Shown: piece after piece, positions 24,441 through 34,262 of the stretch
How the letters are laid out: every line of letters begins with the position of its first letter
Numbering within the stretch: the first letter of the stretch is position 1
Assembly (NCBI RefSeq): GCF_030406385.1
Contig: NZ_JAUEPM010000001.1
Span: 372,001 to 436,000, forward strand
DNA: 64,000 nt
Origin: Microbacterium oryzae
Lineage (GTDB): Bacteria > Actinomycetota > Actinomycetes > Actinomycetales > Microbacteriaceae
Reading direction: 5' to 3'
Notes under the pieces: generated by a model
The model's input: only the letters and a program-made list of their open reading frames with translations
Told to the model about the DNA's origin: nothing
Databases searched by the model: none
Made by a program: the position numbers and the translations under genes

Positions 24441-27341
24441 CTATGCGAACGCGTCGATCGGCGGGCAGGCGCAGACGAGATTGCGGTCGCCGTAGGCCTG
24501 GTCGATGCGGCGCACCGGCGGCCAGTACTTCGCTTCGCCGACGCCGGCCGGGTAGACGGCCGCCTCCCGCGAGTAGGGATGGTTCCACTCGCCGACGAGC
24601 GCGGACGCGGCGGTATGCGGCGCGTTCGCCAGCGGGTTGTCGTCGTGCGGCCACTCCCCCGCCTGCACGCGCTCCGCTTCGCGGCGGATGGCGACCATCG
24701 CGTCGACGAAGCGGTCGAGCTCGGCGAGGTCCTCCGACTCCGTCGGCTCGACCATGAGGGTCCCCGCGACGGGGAACGACATGGTCGGCGCGTGGAAGCC
24801 GTAGTCGATGAGGCGCTTGGCGACGTCGTCGACGCTCACCCCGGTCTCGGCCTTCAAGGGCCGCAGGTCGAGGATGCACTCGTGCGCGACGCGCCCCTTC
24901 TCGCCCGCGTAGAGCACCGGGTAGTGCTCGGCGAGGCGGGCGGCGACGTAGTTCGCCGCGAGGACCGCGGCGTCGGTCGCCTGCGTGAGGCCCTCGAGAC
25001 CCATCATCCGCACGTACGCCCACGAGATCGGCAGGATGCCGGCTGAGCCGTACGGCGCCGCCGACACGGGGCCGATCCCCTCGGTGTCGCCCTCGCCCTG
25101 CGCGAACGCGTGCGACGGCAGGAACGCCGCGAGGTGCGCCTTCGCCGCGACCGGGCCGACGCCCGGCCCGCCGCCGCCGTGCGGAATGGCGAACGTCTTG
25201 TGCAGGTTGAGGTGCGAGACGTCGCCGCCGAGGTCGCCGAAGCGGGCGTGACCGAGGAGCGCGTTAAGATTCGCGCCGTCGATGTACACCTGACCGCCGG
25301 CCTCGTGCACGGCCGCGGTGATGTCGAGCACGTCGTGCTCGTACACCCCGTGTGTGGACGGGTAGGTGATCATGAGCGCCGACAGCGCATCGGCGTGCGC
25401 GGTGATCTTCGCGCGCAGGTCGTCGAGGTCGACGTTGCCCTGCTCGTCGCACGCCACCACGACGACGCGCATGCCGGCGAGCACCGCGGACGCGGCGTTC
25501 GTGCCGTGCGCGGACGACGGGATGAGGCACACGTCGCGGCTCTCGTCCCCGCGCGAGCGGTGGTAGCCGCGGATGGCGAGGAGCCCCGCGAGCTCGCCCT
25601 GCGAGCCGGCGTTCGGCTGCAGCGAGACCGCGTCGTACCCGGTGAGGTCGGCGAGCCATCCCTCGAGCTGGTCGATGAGCTCGAGGTAGCCGGCGATATC
25701 CTCTCGAGGTGCGAACGGATGGATGCGCCCGAACTCCGGCCACGTGATCGATGCCATCGCCGTGGCCGCGTTGAGCTTCATCGTGCAGGATCCGAGCGGG
25801 ATCATGCCGCGATCGAGCGCGTAGTCCTTGTCGGCGAGCCGCTTGAGGTACCGCATCATGGCGGTCTCCGAGCGATGGCTCGAGAACACCGGGTGCGTGA
25901 GGAACGGCTCGGTGCGGCGCAGCTCCTCCGGGATCGACCCGCCAGTGCGGGCGACACGATCCACGCCGCTTTCGCGGCTCCCCCGCACTGGCGAACCGGA
26001 AGCGGCATCCGCGTCCGCCACCTCGAACGCCCGGGCGACGGCGGCGAGGTCCGCCTCCGTCGTGGCCTCGCCCACGGAGATTCCGACGGTGTCGGCGTCT
26101 GCACGGTGCAGCAGCACGCCGGCGTCGTGCGCGGCGGCGACGACCTCGGCCGCACGACCCGGCACGCGCACGCGCAGCGTGTCGAAGTGCGCACCCCCGA
26201 CGACGTCCGCTCCCGCGGCCACGAGCGATTCGCGCAGCCGCGCCGTCTTCTCCCGCACGTCCGCGGCGATCGCGCGGAGGCCATCCGACCCATGATAGAC
26301 GGCGTACATCGCGGCCATCACAGCCAGCAGCACCTGCGCGGTGCAGATGTTGCTCGTCGCCTTCTCACGGCGGATGTGCTGCTCGCGCGTCTGCAGCGCG
26401 AGCCGGTAGGCGAGCTGCCCGTCGGCGTCCTTCGAGACGCCGACGAGGCGCCCCGGCAGCTGCCGCTCGAGCCCCTGGCGCACGACCATGTAGCCCGCGT
26501 GCGGGCCGCCGAAGCCGAGCGGCACGCCGAAGCGCTGCGTGGAGCCCACGACGATGTCCGCGCCGAGCGAGCCGGGCGAAGCGATGAGCGTGAGCGCGAG
26601 GAGGTCCGCGGCGACGACGGCCTGCCCGCCCGCGACGTGCACGGCGTCGATGACGCCCTGCGGGTTCCACACGCGGCCCGAGGCGCCCGGGTACTGCACG
26701 AGCGCCCCGAAGACCGACTCGGGCAGCTGCGCGCCGCCGGCGAGGTCCAGCTCGACGAGCTCGACGCCCACGGCCTCCGCGCGCACACGCAGCACCGCCT
26801 TCGTCTGCGGCAGCGCGTCGGCGTCCACGACGAACACGTCGGAGCCGCCGCGCACCGCGCGGCGCGCGACGAGCATCCCCTCGACCGCGGCGGTGGCCTC
26901 GTCGAGCATGGACGCGTTCGCGACGGGGAGCCCGGCGAGGTCGGCGACCATGGTCTGGAAGTTCAGCAGCGCCTCGAGGCGCCCCTGCGAGATCTCCGGC
27001 TGGTACGGCGTGTACGCCGTGTACCAGGACGGGTTCTCCAGCACGTTCCGCTGGATGACCGACGGCGTGAGCGTGTCGCTGTAGCCGAGCCCGATCATGG
27101 GCGAGAGCACGCGGTTCCGGCCCGCGAGGTCGCGGAGCTCCGCGAGGGCGGCCGCCTCCGACACGCCCTCCTGCGGGATGGCCGTGCCCGCCGCGCCGAG
27201 ACCACGGATGACCGCGGGGACGGCGGTCGACATGACGGTGTCACCGGCGCGCACGCCGACGGCGGCGGCCATCCGCTGCTGGTCGTCAGCGCTCGTCCCG
27301 ATGTGGCGGGCGGCGTACTCTCCGAAGGCGCCGGTGCTCAC
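24441..27341 (-). CDS. gcvP: Glycine dehydrogenase (decarboxylating), P-protein
   Basis: This 966-residue single-chain P-protein decarboxylates glycine with PLP and passes the aminomethyl group to lipoyl-GcvH. The N-half carries [26 protein letters not shown] and [10 protein letters not shown]; the C-half carries [11 protein letters not shown] and the PLP lysine region [16 protein letters not shown]. The GTG at 27341 overlaps the gcvH stop (GTGA). At about residues 450-467 an 18-codon segment bounded by 12-bp inverted repeats lies in the linker between the halves. It is last in the riboswitch-controlled operon. Confidence 0.95.
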   Translation of the reverse strand: MSTGAFGEYAARHIGTSADDQQRMAAAVGVRAGDTVMSTAVPAVIRGLGAAGTAIPQEGVSEAAALAELRDLAGRNRVLSPMIGLGYSDTLTPSVIQRNVLENPSWYTAYTPYQPEISQGRLEALLNFQTMVADLAGLPVANASMLDEATAAVEGMLVARRAVRGGSDVFVVDADALPQTKAVLRVRAEAVGVELVELDLAGGAQLPESVFGALVQYPGASGRVWNPQGVIDAVHVAGGQAVVAADLLALTLIASPGSLGADIVVGSTQRFGVPLGFGGPHAGYMVVRQGLERQLPGRLVGVSKDADGQLAYRLALQTREQHIRREKATSNICTAQVLLAVMAAMYAVYHGSDGLRAIAADVREKTARLRESLVAAGADVVGGAHFDTLRVRVPGRAAEVVAAAHDAGVLLHRADADTVGISVGEATTEADLAAVARAFEVADADAASGSPVRGSRESGVDRVARTGGSIPEELRRTEPFLTHPVFSSHRSETAMMRYLKRLADKDYALDRGMIPLGSCTMKLNAATAMASITWPEFGRIHPFAPREDIAGYLELIDQLEGWLADLTGYDAVSLQPNAGSQGELAGLLAIRGYHRSRGDESRDVCLIPSSAHGTNAASAVLAGMRVVVVACDEQGNVDLDDLRAKITAHADALSALMITYPSTHGVYEHDVLDITAAVHEAGGQVYIDGANLNALLGHARFGDLGGDVSHLNLHKTFAIPHGGGGPGVGPVAAKAHLAAFLPSHAFAQGEGDTEGIGPVSAAPYGSAGILPISWAYVRMMGLEGLTQATDAAVLAANYVAARLAEHYPVLYAGEKGRVAHECILDLRPLKAETGVSVDDVAKRLIDYGFHAPTMSFPVAGTLMVEPTESEDLAELDRFVDAMVAIRREAERVQAGEWPHDDNPLANAPHTAASALVGEWNHPYSREAAVYPAGVGEAKYWPPVRRIDQAYGDRNLVCACPPIDAFA
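25940..25993. repeat. 54-bp palindrome-bounded segment inside gcvP
   Basis: CGCCAGTGCGGG (25940-25951) is repeated inverted at 25982-25993, with a small inner hairpin (GCCGC/GCGGC, 25965-25978). The 54 bp equal 18 codons and keep the gcvP frame, encoding a Gly/Ser/Arg-rich linker stretch ([17 protein letters not shown]). Confidence 0.65.
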
Positions 27342-27714
27342 GCCTCGGCACCCGTGAGAGCGGTGTACGCGGCGCGGTCGAGGAGACCCGCGGGGTCGCC
27401 CGAGAGGCGCACCTTCACCAGCCACGCGTCCTCGAACGGCGAGGCGTTGACGGTGTCGGGGTCCGCGTCCACGGCGTCGTTCACCTCGACGACGGTGCCG
27501 TCGACGGGCGCGTAGAGCTCCGAGACCGACTTCGTCGACTCGATCTCGCCCATGACCTGGCCGGCGGTCACGGCGGCGCCGACCTGCGGCAGGTCGACGT
27601 ACACGACGTCGCCCAGCTGGTCGGCTGCGTAGTCGGTGATCCCGATCGTGGCGATGTCGTCGTCGATGCGGATCCACTCGTGCTCGGCGGTGTAGAGCAG
27701 CGTGTTGAGATCGG

Positions 27715-27718
<4 letters not shown>
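27338..27718 (-). CDS. gcvH: Glycine cleavage system H protein
   Basis: This 126-residue lipoyl carrier has the lipoylation lysine at K63 in [14 protein letters not shown] and the N-terminal YTAEHEWIR signature. It shuttles the aminomethyl intermediate between GcvP, GcvT and the dihydrolipoyl dehydrogenase, which is not in this window. The ATG overlaps the gcvT stop (ATGA), and the ribosome site GGAGGAAG lies inside the last gcvT codons. Its own stop overlaps the gcvP GTG. Confidence 0.96.
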
Positions 27719-28842
<1,124 letters not shown>

Positions 28843-28852
28843 GCGTCTCTCC

Positions 28853-30280
28853 TCAGCATTCGACCACGTTGACGGCCAGTCCGCCCCGCGCGGTCTCCTT
28901 GTACTTCTCGCTCATGTCACGGCCGGTCTGCCGCATGGTCTCGATGACGGCGTCCAGCGAGACGCGATGCGTCCCGTCTCCCCAGAGAGCCATCCGCGCG
29001 GCATTGACCGCCTTGCCCGATGCGATCGCGTTGCGCTCGATGCAGGGGATCTGCACCAGTCCCCGGACGGGATCGCACGTGAGGCCGAGGTTGTGCTCCA
29101 TCGCGATCTCGGCGGCGTTCTCGACCTGGGCGGGCGTGCCGCCGAGGACCGCGGCGAGCGCGCCCGCCGCCATGGACGACGCCGAGCCGACCTCGCCCTG
29201 GCACCCGACCTCTGCGCCGGAGATCGACGCGCGGTTCTTGTAGATCGAGCCGATCGCGGCGGCGGTCAGCAGGAAATCGACGGCGATGTCGTCGCGGTGT
29301 CGGCCAGCGGTCGCCGCGGGCGTGTAGTGCGTGGCGTAGTGGAGGACGGCGGGAATGATCCCGGCCGCGCCGTTCGTGGGCGCCGTGACGACGCGGCCGC
29401 CCGCGGCGTTCTCCTCGTTCACCGCCAGCGCGACGAGGTTGACCCACTCCTGCGCGAAGCCGGGCCCGCGGTCGGGGTCCTCCTGCAGGAGCCGCGCGTG
29501 CCATCCCGGGGCGCGCCGATGAACCCCGAGACCGCCGGGCAGGTCCCCGGTGTGGCGGGTGCCCGCGGCCACGCACTCGTCCATGGCGTCGCGGATGCGC
29601 AGGATGCCCTCGCGCACGTCATGCGCGGAGCGCTGGGCGCACTCGTTCCGATGCGCGACCTCCGCGACGCCCACGCCCTCCGCGTCGCAGATCGCCAGCA
29701 GCTCGGCGGCGGTGCCGAACGGGTGCGGCACGAGTGCGGTCCGACTCGCCGCCTCCTCGCCGTCGCGCACGATGAAGCCGCCGCCGACCGAGTACCAGAC
29801 GCCCTCCTCGATGACCTCGCCCCGGCCATCCCGCGCGGCGAAGCGCATCGCGTTGGTGTGCCGGGCGAGGATGGTGAGCGGCCTGAGCCGGATGTCGGCC
29901 GCGCGCAGCGGCACCGCGACGACGCCGCCCAGCAGGACGGTGCCGTCGCGCTCGATGCGCGCGGCGCGGGCCGCGATCTCGTCTGAGCGGACGGTGTCGG
30001 GGCGGCACCCCTCGAGCCCCACGAGCACCGCCGTGAGCGTGCCGTGGCCGGCGCCCGTGGCGGCGAGCGATCCGAACAGCTCGACGTCGACGCGGGCGAC
30101 ATCGGTCACCCGGTCGCCGAGGCGCGCGACGAACGCGCCGGCGGCGCGCATGGGTCCGACCGTGTGCGAGCTCGAGGGTCCGACGCCGATCGTGAAGAGG
30201 TCGAACACCCCCACGAACGGCGGACGATCGTCGAGGGCGCTCGGTGCACGGCCGACGTCGTCGTCTGTCGTGTGCGTCAT
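28853..30280 (-). CDS. sdaA: L-serine ammonia-lyase (iron-sulfur type)
   Basis: This 475-residue single-chain L-serine dehydratase converts serine to pyruvate and ammonia using a [4Fe-4S] cluster. The beta-domain signature [20 protein letters not shown] begins near residue 26, and the cluster Cys lie in [22 protein letters not shown] and VQIPCIERN. The ATG at 30280 follows a GGGAG site paired in the riboswitch platform hairpin; an upstream in-frame ATG (30343) lies within the riboswitch and is unlikely. It is the first gene of sdaA-gcvTHP. Confidence 0.94.
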   Translation of the reverse strand: MTHTTDDDVGRAPSALDDRPPFVGVFDLFTIGVGPSSSHTVGPMRAAGAFVARLGDRVTDVARVDVELFGSLAATGAGHGTLTAVLVGLEGCRPDTVRSDEIAARAARIERDGTVLLGGVVAVPLRAADIRLRPLTILARHTNAMRFAARDGRGEVIEEGVWYSVGGGFIVRDGEEAASRTALVPHPFGTAAELLAICDAEGVGVAEVAHRNECAQRSAHDVREGILRIRDAMDECVAAGTRHTGDLPGGLGVHRRAPGWHARLLQEDPDRGPGFAQEWVNLVALAVNEENAAGGRVVTAPTNGAAGIIPAVLHYATHYTPAATAGRHRDDIAVDFLLTAAAIGSIYKNRASISGAEVGCQGEVGSASSMAAGALAAVLGGTPAQVENAAEIAMEHNLGLTCDPVRGLVQIPCIERNAIASGKAVNAARMALWGDGTHRVSLDAVIETMRQTGRDMSEKYKETARGGLAVNVVEC

Positions 30281-30281
30281 C

Positions 30282-30331
30282 GAGGAACTCCCGTCTTTGG
30301 CACCCTCGGGCGAGAGTGCGTCGAGTTCCTC
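30282..30331 (-). promoter_or_regulatory. Riboswitch expression platform hairpin
   Basis: On the transcript GAGGAACTC (30323-30331) can pair with GAGTTCCTC (30282-30290), a perfect 9-bp stem ending 1 nt before the sdaA ATG and covering most of its GGGAG site. This suggests translational control by glycine. There is no run of U after it, so it is not a classical terminator. Confidence 0.55.
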
Positions 30332-30344
30332 CCGCTCTGTCATA

Positions 30345-30503
30345 GGCCTGAGAGTTTCCACGGCGCCGGAGCGCCGCTTGCCCCGTCGGCGGGCGCACGT
30401 GCGCCGCTTTCCAGAGTGACCTGCCGCCACGGTACGTGGGCCTGAGAGATTCCGGGAGGGGTTGCTCCTACGGCAGCAGCGCGAGCGCTGCGTTCTCCCG
30501 TGA
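30345..30503 (-). ncRNA. Tandem glycine riboswitch
   Basis: On the minus strand two glycine aptamers follow each other. Aptamer 1 (about 30503-30436) has CACGGGAGAACGCAGCG, the GTAGGAGCAA core and ATCTCTCAGGC. Aptamer 2 (about 30433-30345) has GGTCACTCTGGAAAGCGGC, ACGGGGCAAGC and AAACTCTCAGGCC. These match the conserved GGAGA, CCGAAGGRGCAA-like and CUCUCAGGC elements of the family. Boundaries are approximate. It precedes sdaA-gcvT-gcvH-gcvP, so excess glycine should switch on glycine cleavage and serine deamination together. Confidence 0.9.
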
Positions 30504-30534
30504 CGGTGGACGGTCATGTGCAGTTGTGGAGCCG

Positions 30535-30540
30535 ATCCTA
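30535..30540 (-). promoter_or_regulatory. -10 box of the riboswitch operon
   Basis: Consensus TAGGAT on the minus strand. The start site would be near 30528, about 25 nt before aptamer 1. The remaining sequence up to the NrtR-like gene at 30684 holds nothing else recognisable apart from that gene's own -10. Confidence 0.55.
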
Positions 30541-30671
30541 CCCGGCGGCCACCCGCTCCCGCGACCGGTCCGCCGCCGCGACCCCGCCGCTGCGACCCGC
30601 GCCGCGCGAAGAACGCGAGCTCATGACGCGAAGGAGCACAGCGGCGCGTGGGAGCGGCGTCGGCCTTCGCC

Positions 30672-30677
30672 TACGCT
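30672..30677 (+). promoter_or_regulatory. -10 box of NrtR-like gene (leaderless)
   Basis: TACGCT followed by 6 nt and the GTG at 30684. Confidence 0.5.
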
Positions 30678-30683
30678 CGAGGG

Positions 30684-31379
30684 GTGAGCGCATCCCCGAT
30701 CCGCGTCGCCGTGTCCACGGTGATCTTCTCGCTGCGATCGCGACCCGAGGCCGACACGCTGATGATCCCGCTGGTGCGCCGCACCCGCGATCCGTTCGCG
30801 GGCGCGTGGGCGCTTCCCGGCGGCTGGCTCGACGAGAGCGAGGGCCTCGACGACGCGGCATCGCGCACCCTCGCGGAGACCACCGCGCTCAGCCCCAGCT
30901 ACCTCGAACAGCTGTATGCGTTCGGCGACGTCGATCGCTCCCCCACCCGCGTGGTGTCCGTCGTCTACTGGGCGCTGCTGCGCTCCGACCTCGTCGACGC
31001 GCAGCGGGCGACCGAGGACGCTCCGGAGAACGTCGAGTGGTTCGATGTCGACGACCTGCCCCCGCTCGCGTTCGACCACAACCGCATCGTGGAATACGCG
31101 CTCTGGCGCCTGCGCAACAAGGTCGGCTACAGCCGGATCGCGCACGGGCTGCTGCCCGACGAGTTCACGCTCACCGAGCTGCGGGAGGTGTACGAGGCCG
31201 TGCTCGGCCGGCGGCTCGATCCGTCGAACTTCCGCCGTCTGCTGGAGGGATCGGAGGCGCTGCTGCCGACCGAGTCGTTCCGCACCGGCAAGCACCGCCC
31301 CGCGCGCCTGTACCGGTACAACTCGGAGGTCGCGCTGGCCGACCGCGGCCCGCTCGAGCGACGCCGGTCTCTGCCGTGA
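30684..31379 (+). CDS. NrtR-like NUDIX transcriptional regulator
   Basis: This 231-residue protein has an N-terminal Nudix fold (LPGGWLDESEGLDDAASRTL) in which catalytic residues are altered (RE to RT, EE to ET), and a C-terminal winged helix (LLPDEFTLTELREVYEAVLG, DPSNFRRLLEGSEALL). That is the layout of NrtR, which represses NAD biosynthesis genes and senses ADP-ribose or related ligands. No nad gene lies nearby, so its regulon is unknown. The GTG at 30684 is 6 nt after TACGCT. Its stop overlaps the glycosyltransferase start (GTGA). Confidence 0.83.
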   Translation: MSASPIRVAVSTVIFSLRSRPEADTLMIPLVRRTRDPFAGAWALPGGWLDESEGLDDAASRTLAETTALSPSYLEQLYAFGDVDRSPTRVVSVVYWALLRSDLVDAQRATEDAPENVEWFDVDDLPPLAFDHNRIVEYALWRLRNKVGYSRIAHGLLPDEFTLTELREVYEAVLGRRLDPSNFRRLLEGSEALLPTESFRTGKHRPARLYRYNSEVALADRGPLERRRSLP

Positions 31380-32251
31380 GCACCCTCGTCACCGTCATCG
31401 TGCCGGGGTTCGACGTCGAGGAGTACGCCGCTGAGGCGCTGGAGTCCCTCCGCGCGCAGACCCTTCCGCGATGGCGGGCGATCCTCGTCGACGACGGGTC
31501 GGCGGATGGCACCGGCCGGGTCTTCGACGACGCCGCCCGTCGCGACGACCGCTTCCGCGTCGTGCGGCACGGCCGCCGGCGCGGGCTCGGCGCCGCGCGC
31601 AACACCGCGCTCGATCTCGTCGACACCCGCTACGTGGCCTTTCTCGACGGCGACGACGTGATGACGCCCACCGCGCTCGCGACCCTCGTCGGCTCGCTCG
31701 AGGCATCCGGCAGCGACCTCGTCGTCGGCGCGTACGTGCGCCTGCGACCGGAGGGCGCGCGGTACCTCCCCGGCCCCGTGCAGCCGTGGGTGTCGGCGGC
31801 GACGGATCCGCGCCGGATCGGCGTCGACCTCGACGCGCATCCGGAGGTGACCGCGAACGTCGTCGCATGGTCGAAGGTGTCGCGGACGGAGTTCTGGCGC
31901 GAGCACGATCTGCGCTTCCCCGAGGCGGCGCTCTACGAGGACCAGGCCGTCGCGCAGCGGATGTACGCGTCCGCGCGCGCGTTCGACGTGGTGCCCGATG
32001 TCGTCGTGCAGTGGCGCGTGCGAGCCGACGGCTCCTCGATCACGCAGCGCGAGGCGGACCCGCGGGTGCTCCGCGCGTGCCTGGCGGCCATGCGCGACGG
32101 TCTCGACGTGCTCGCCGGTCATGGCGCCGCTCGTCGTGCCCGCGCCGCGCAGATCCTGCGGATGGACGTGCCGCGCCTGGCCGCGCTCCCGCTGGGCGAC
32201 GACGACCGCGCGCTGCTCGCGGCCTTCGCCGCGCACGTCGCCGCGCTCTGA
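31376..32251 (+). CDS. GT2 family glycosyltransferase
   Basis: This 291-residue protein starts TLVTVIVPGFDVEEYAAEAL and has the GT-A landmarks VDDGSADGTG and AFLDGDDVMTP (the metal-binding DxD), with an ALYEDQAVAQRMY segment that matches the ED catalytic-base motif. It is likely to add a sugar to a cell-surface polymer, substrate unknown. The GTG overlaps the NrtR-like stop, an unusual pairing that may be only positional. It ends 3 bp from the convergent ABC exporter. Confidence 0.87.
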   Translation: MSTLVTVIVPGFDVEEYAAEALESLRAQTLPRWRAILVDDGSADGTGRVFDDAARRDDRFRVVRHGRRRGLGAARNTALDLVDTRYVAFLDGDDVMTPTALATLVGSLEASGSDLVVGAYVRLRPEGARYLPGPVQPWVSAATDPRRIGVDLDAHPEVTANVVAWSKVSRTEFWREHDLRFPEAALYEDQAVAQRMYASARAFDVVPDVVVQWRVRADGSSITQREADPRVLRACLAAMRDGLDVLAGHGAARRARAAQILRMDVPRLAALPLGDDDRALLAAFAAHVAAL

Positions 32252-32254
32252 CGC

Positions 32255-34138
32255 TCACTCCTCCAGCACGCGCGTGGCCGCCAGCTGCTCGGCTGCGAGC
32301 TCCGCGTAGAGACCGCCGGCCGCGACGAGCTGACCGTGGGTGCCCGACTCCACGATCCGTCCGGCGTCCACGACGTGGATGACGTCGGCGTCGATGACGG
32401 TGGAGAGCCGGTGGGCGATCGAGATCGTGGTCCGCCCGCGGGCCGCGCTCTCGAGAGCCTCCTGCACGATGCGCTCGGAGACGGTGTCGAGCGCGCTGGT
32501 CGCCTCGTCGAGAAGCAGCACGGGCGGGTCCTTCAGCAGCACGCGCGCGATGGCGATGCGCTGCTTCTCGCCCCCGGAGAGACGGTAGCCGCGTTCGCCG
32601 ACCACCGTGTCGTAGCCGTCTTCGAAGCCGGCGATGATGTGGTGGATGTTCGCCTGGCGGCAGGCGTCCTCGATCTGCTCGTCGGTGGCGTCCGGGCGCG
32701 CGTAGCGGAGGTTCTCCCGCACCGTCGCGTGGAAGAGGTACGTCTCCTGCGACACGATGCCGACGTGGTCGACGATCGACTCCTGCGTGAGGTGACGCAC
32801 GTCCTCCCCCGCGAACAGCACCTGGCCATCCGACGCCTCGTAGAAGCGCGGCGTGAGATAGAGCACGGTGGTCTTGCCCGCGCCGGACGGCCCGACGAAG
32901 GCCACGTGGGAGCCGGGCTCGACCGCGAAGGAGACGCCCTGCAGCGTGGGGCGGGTGTCGTCTGCTGCGTCGGGATAGCGGAACGAGACGTCGCGGAACT
33001 CCACCCGTCCGATCGGGCCGCGCGCGGCCGCGACATCGATGGCGTCGGGGGCGTCGGCGATCGCGGGCTTCAGGTCGAGGTACTCGAAGATGCGCGCGAA
33101 CAGAGCCGACGACGTCTGCACGTCGAGCGCCACGCGCATGAGGCTCGTCAGCGGCTGCAGCAGCCGAGCCTGCACGGTCGTGAACGCGACGATGGTGCCC
33201 GCCGTGAGCAGCCCGGTGTCGCCGGCGAGGAGGAAGCCCGCGACGAGGTAGATGATCGCGGGCACCGACGCCATGAGCACGTGGACGACGGCGAAGAACC
33301 CCTGCCCGGTCATGGCCTGGCGGATCTGGAGCCGGATCTGGTTGGCGTTCTCCTCGGCGTAGCGCGCGGACTCGGTGCGCTGCCGATTGAACGACTTCGA
33401 CAGCATGATGCCCGAGACGCTCAGCGTCTCCTGCGTGATCGCCGTCAGCTCCGACAGCGACTGCTGCGTCTCCCCCGCGATGCGCGCCCGCACCTGCCCC
33501 ACCCGTCGCTGCACGACGACGAGCACCGGCATCAGGACGACGGCGATGAGGGTGAGGCGCCAGTCGATCAGGATCATCGCGACGAGGGAGGCGATGACGG
33601 TCACGGTGTTGCCGAGGATGCTCGTCACCGTGTTCGTCAACACCGACGAGACGCCGCCGACGTCGTTCTGCAGCCGCGACTGGATGATGCCGGTCTTCGT
33701 CCGCGTGAAGAACCCCAGCTCCATCGCCTGCAGATGCTCGAACATCCGCACCCGCAGGTCGCCGGTGACGCGGTTGCCCACATTCGACGTGAACCAGGTC
33801 TGGGCGACGCCGACGACCGCGCTGGCGAGGTACAGCCCGATCATGAGCGCGACCAGGCGCACGAGCAGCGGGATGTCCACCGGCGAGCCGTCGGTGGGGA
33901 ACAGCGCGCCGTCGAACACCCGCTGGATGACCAGCGGCGGAATGACGCCGAGCGCGGCGCCGACCACGACGAGCGCTGCGGTGACCCCGATCCGCGCGCG
34001 ATACGGCCGGAACAACGCGACCACGCGTCGCCCCAGCCCGGGCACGCGCGGCGCCTCCGCGTTCATCCGCCGCTGCGCCTCCTCGTCGATCGGCCGACCG
34101 CCGCCGCGACCGCCGCCCATCCCTCGCCCCATACTCAT
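32255..34138 (-). CDS. ABC exporter, fused membrane and ATPase domains
   Basis: This 627-residue half-transporter has an N-terminal Gly/Arg-rich tail, six membrane helices (from about residue 45), and an ATPase domain with Walker A GPSGAGKTTVLYL, signature LSGGEKQR and Walker B VLLLDEATSALD. It matches MdlB/MsbA-like multidrug or lipid exporters that act as dimers. The ATG at 34138 is preferred over 34150 because a TATGCT box lies 7 nt upstream of it. It is divergent from an MFS exporter. Confidence 0.92.
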   Translation of the reverse strand: MSMGRGMGGGRGGGRPIDEEAQRRMNAEAPRVPGLGRRVVALFRPYRARIGVTAALVVVGAALGVIPPLVIQRVFDGALFPTDGSPVDIPLLVRLVALMIGLYLASAVVGVAQTWFTSNVGNRVTGDLRVRMFEHLQAMELGFFTRTKTGIIQSRLQNDVGGVSSVLTNTVTSILGNTVTVIASLVAMILIDWRLTLIAVVLMPVLVVVQRRVGQVRARIAGETQQSLSELTAITQETLSVSGIMLSKSFNRQRTESARYAEENANQIRLQIRQAMTGQGFFAVVHVLMASVPAIIYLVAGFLLAGDTGLLTAGTIVAFTTVQARLLQPLTSLMRVALDVQTSSALFARIFEYLDLKPAIADAPDAIDVAAARGPIGRVEFRDVSFRYPDAADDTRPTLQGVSFAVEPGSHVAFVGPSGAGKTTVLYLTPRFYEASDGQVLFAGEDVRHLTQESIVDHVGIVSQETYLFHATVRENLRYARPDATDEQIEDACRQANIHHIIAGFEDGYDTVVGERGYRLSGGEKQRIAIARVLLKDPPVLLLDEATSALDTVSERIVQEALESAARGRTTISIAHRLSTVIDADVIHVVDAGRIVESGTHGQLVAAGGLYAELAAEQLAATRVLEE

Positions 34139-34145
34139 GTCAAAG

Positions 34146-34151
34146 AGCATA
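34146..34151 (-). promoter_or_regulatory. -10 box of ABC exporter (leaderless)
   Basis: TATGCT on the minus strand, 7 nt before the ATG at 34138. It overlaps the alternative in-frame ATG, which argues against that start. Confidence 0.5.
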
Positions 34152-34208
34152 CATATCCTCGGGATGGCCGGCTCCGGTTCTCGGGAATACCGCGGCGAGG
34201 CCCGCCGT

Positions 34209-34214
34209 TAGGCT
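34209..34214 (+). promoter_or_regulatory. -10 box of DHA2 MFS gene
   Basis: TAGGCT; the start site near 34221 would give a leader of about 42 nt with an AGGAG ribosome site before the ATG at 34263. Confidence 0.45.
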
Positions 34215-34262
34215 GTGACGTCTGCGCGGAGTCCCTGCGCCCCTTCTTCCTCCAGGAGCCCC

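Noticed and set aside
30280..30343. Upstream ATG at 30343 as the sdaA start
   Set aside because: It lies at the end of the second glycine aptamer and would add an unconserved leader; the ATG at 30280 has a paired ribosome site and fits the family start.
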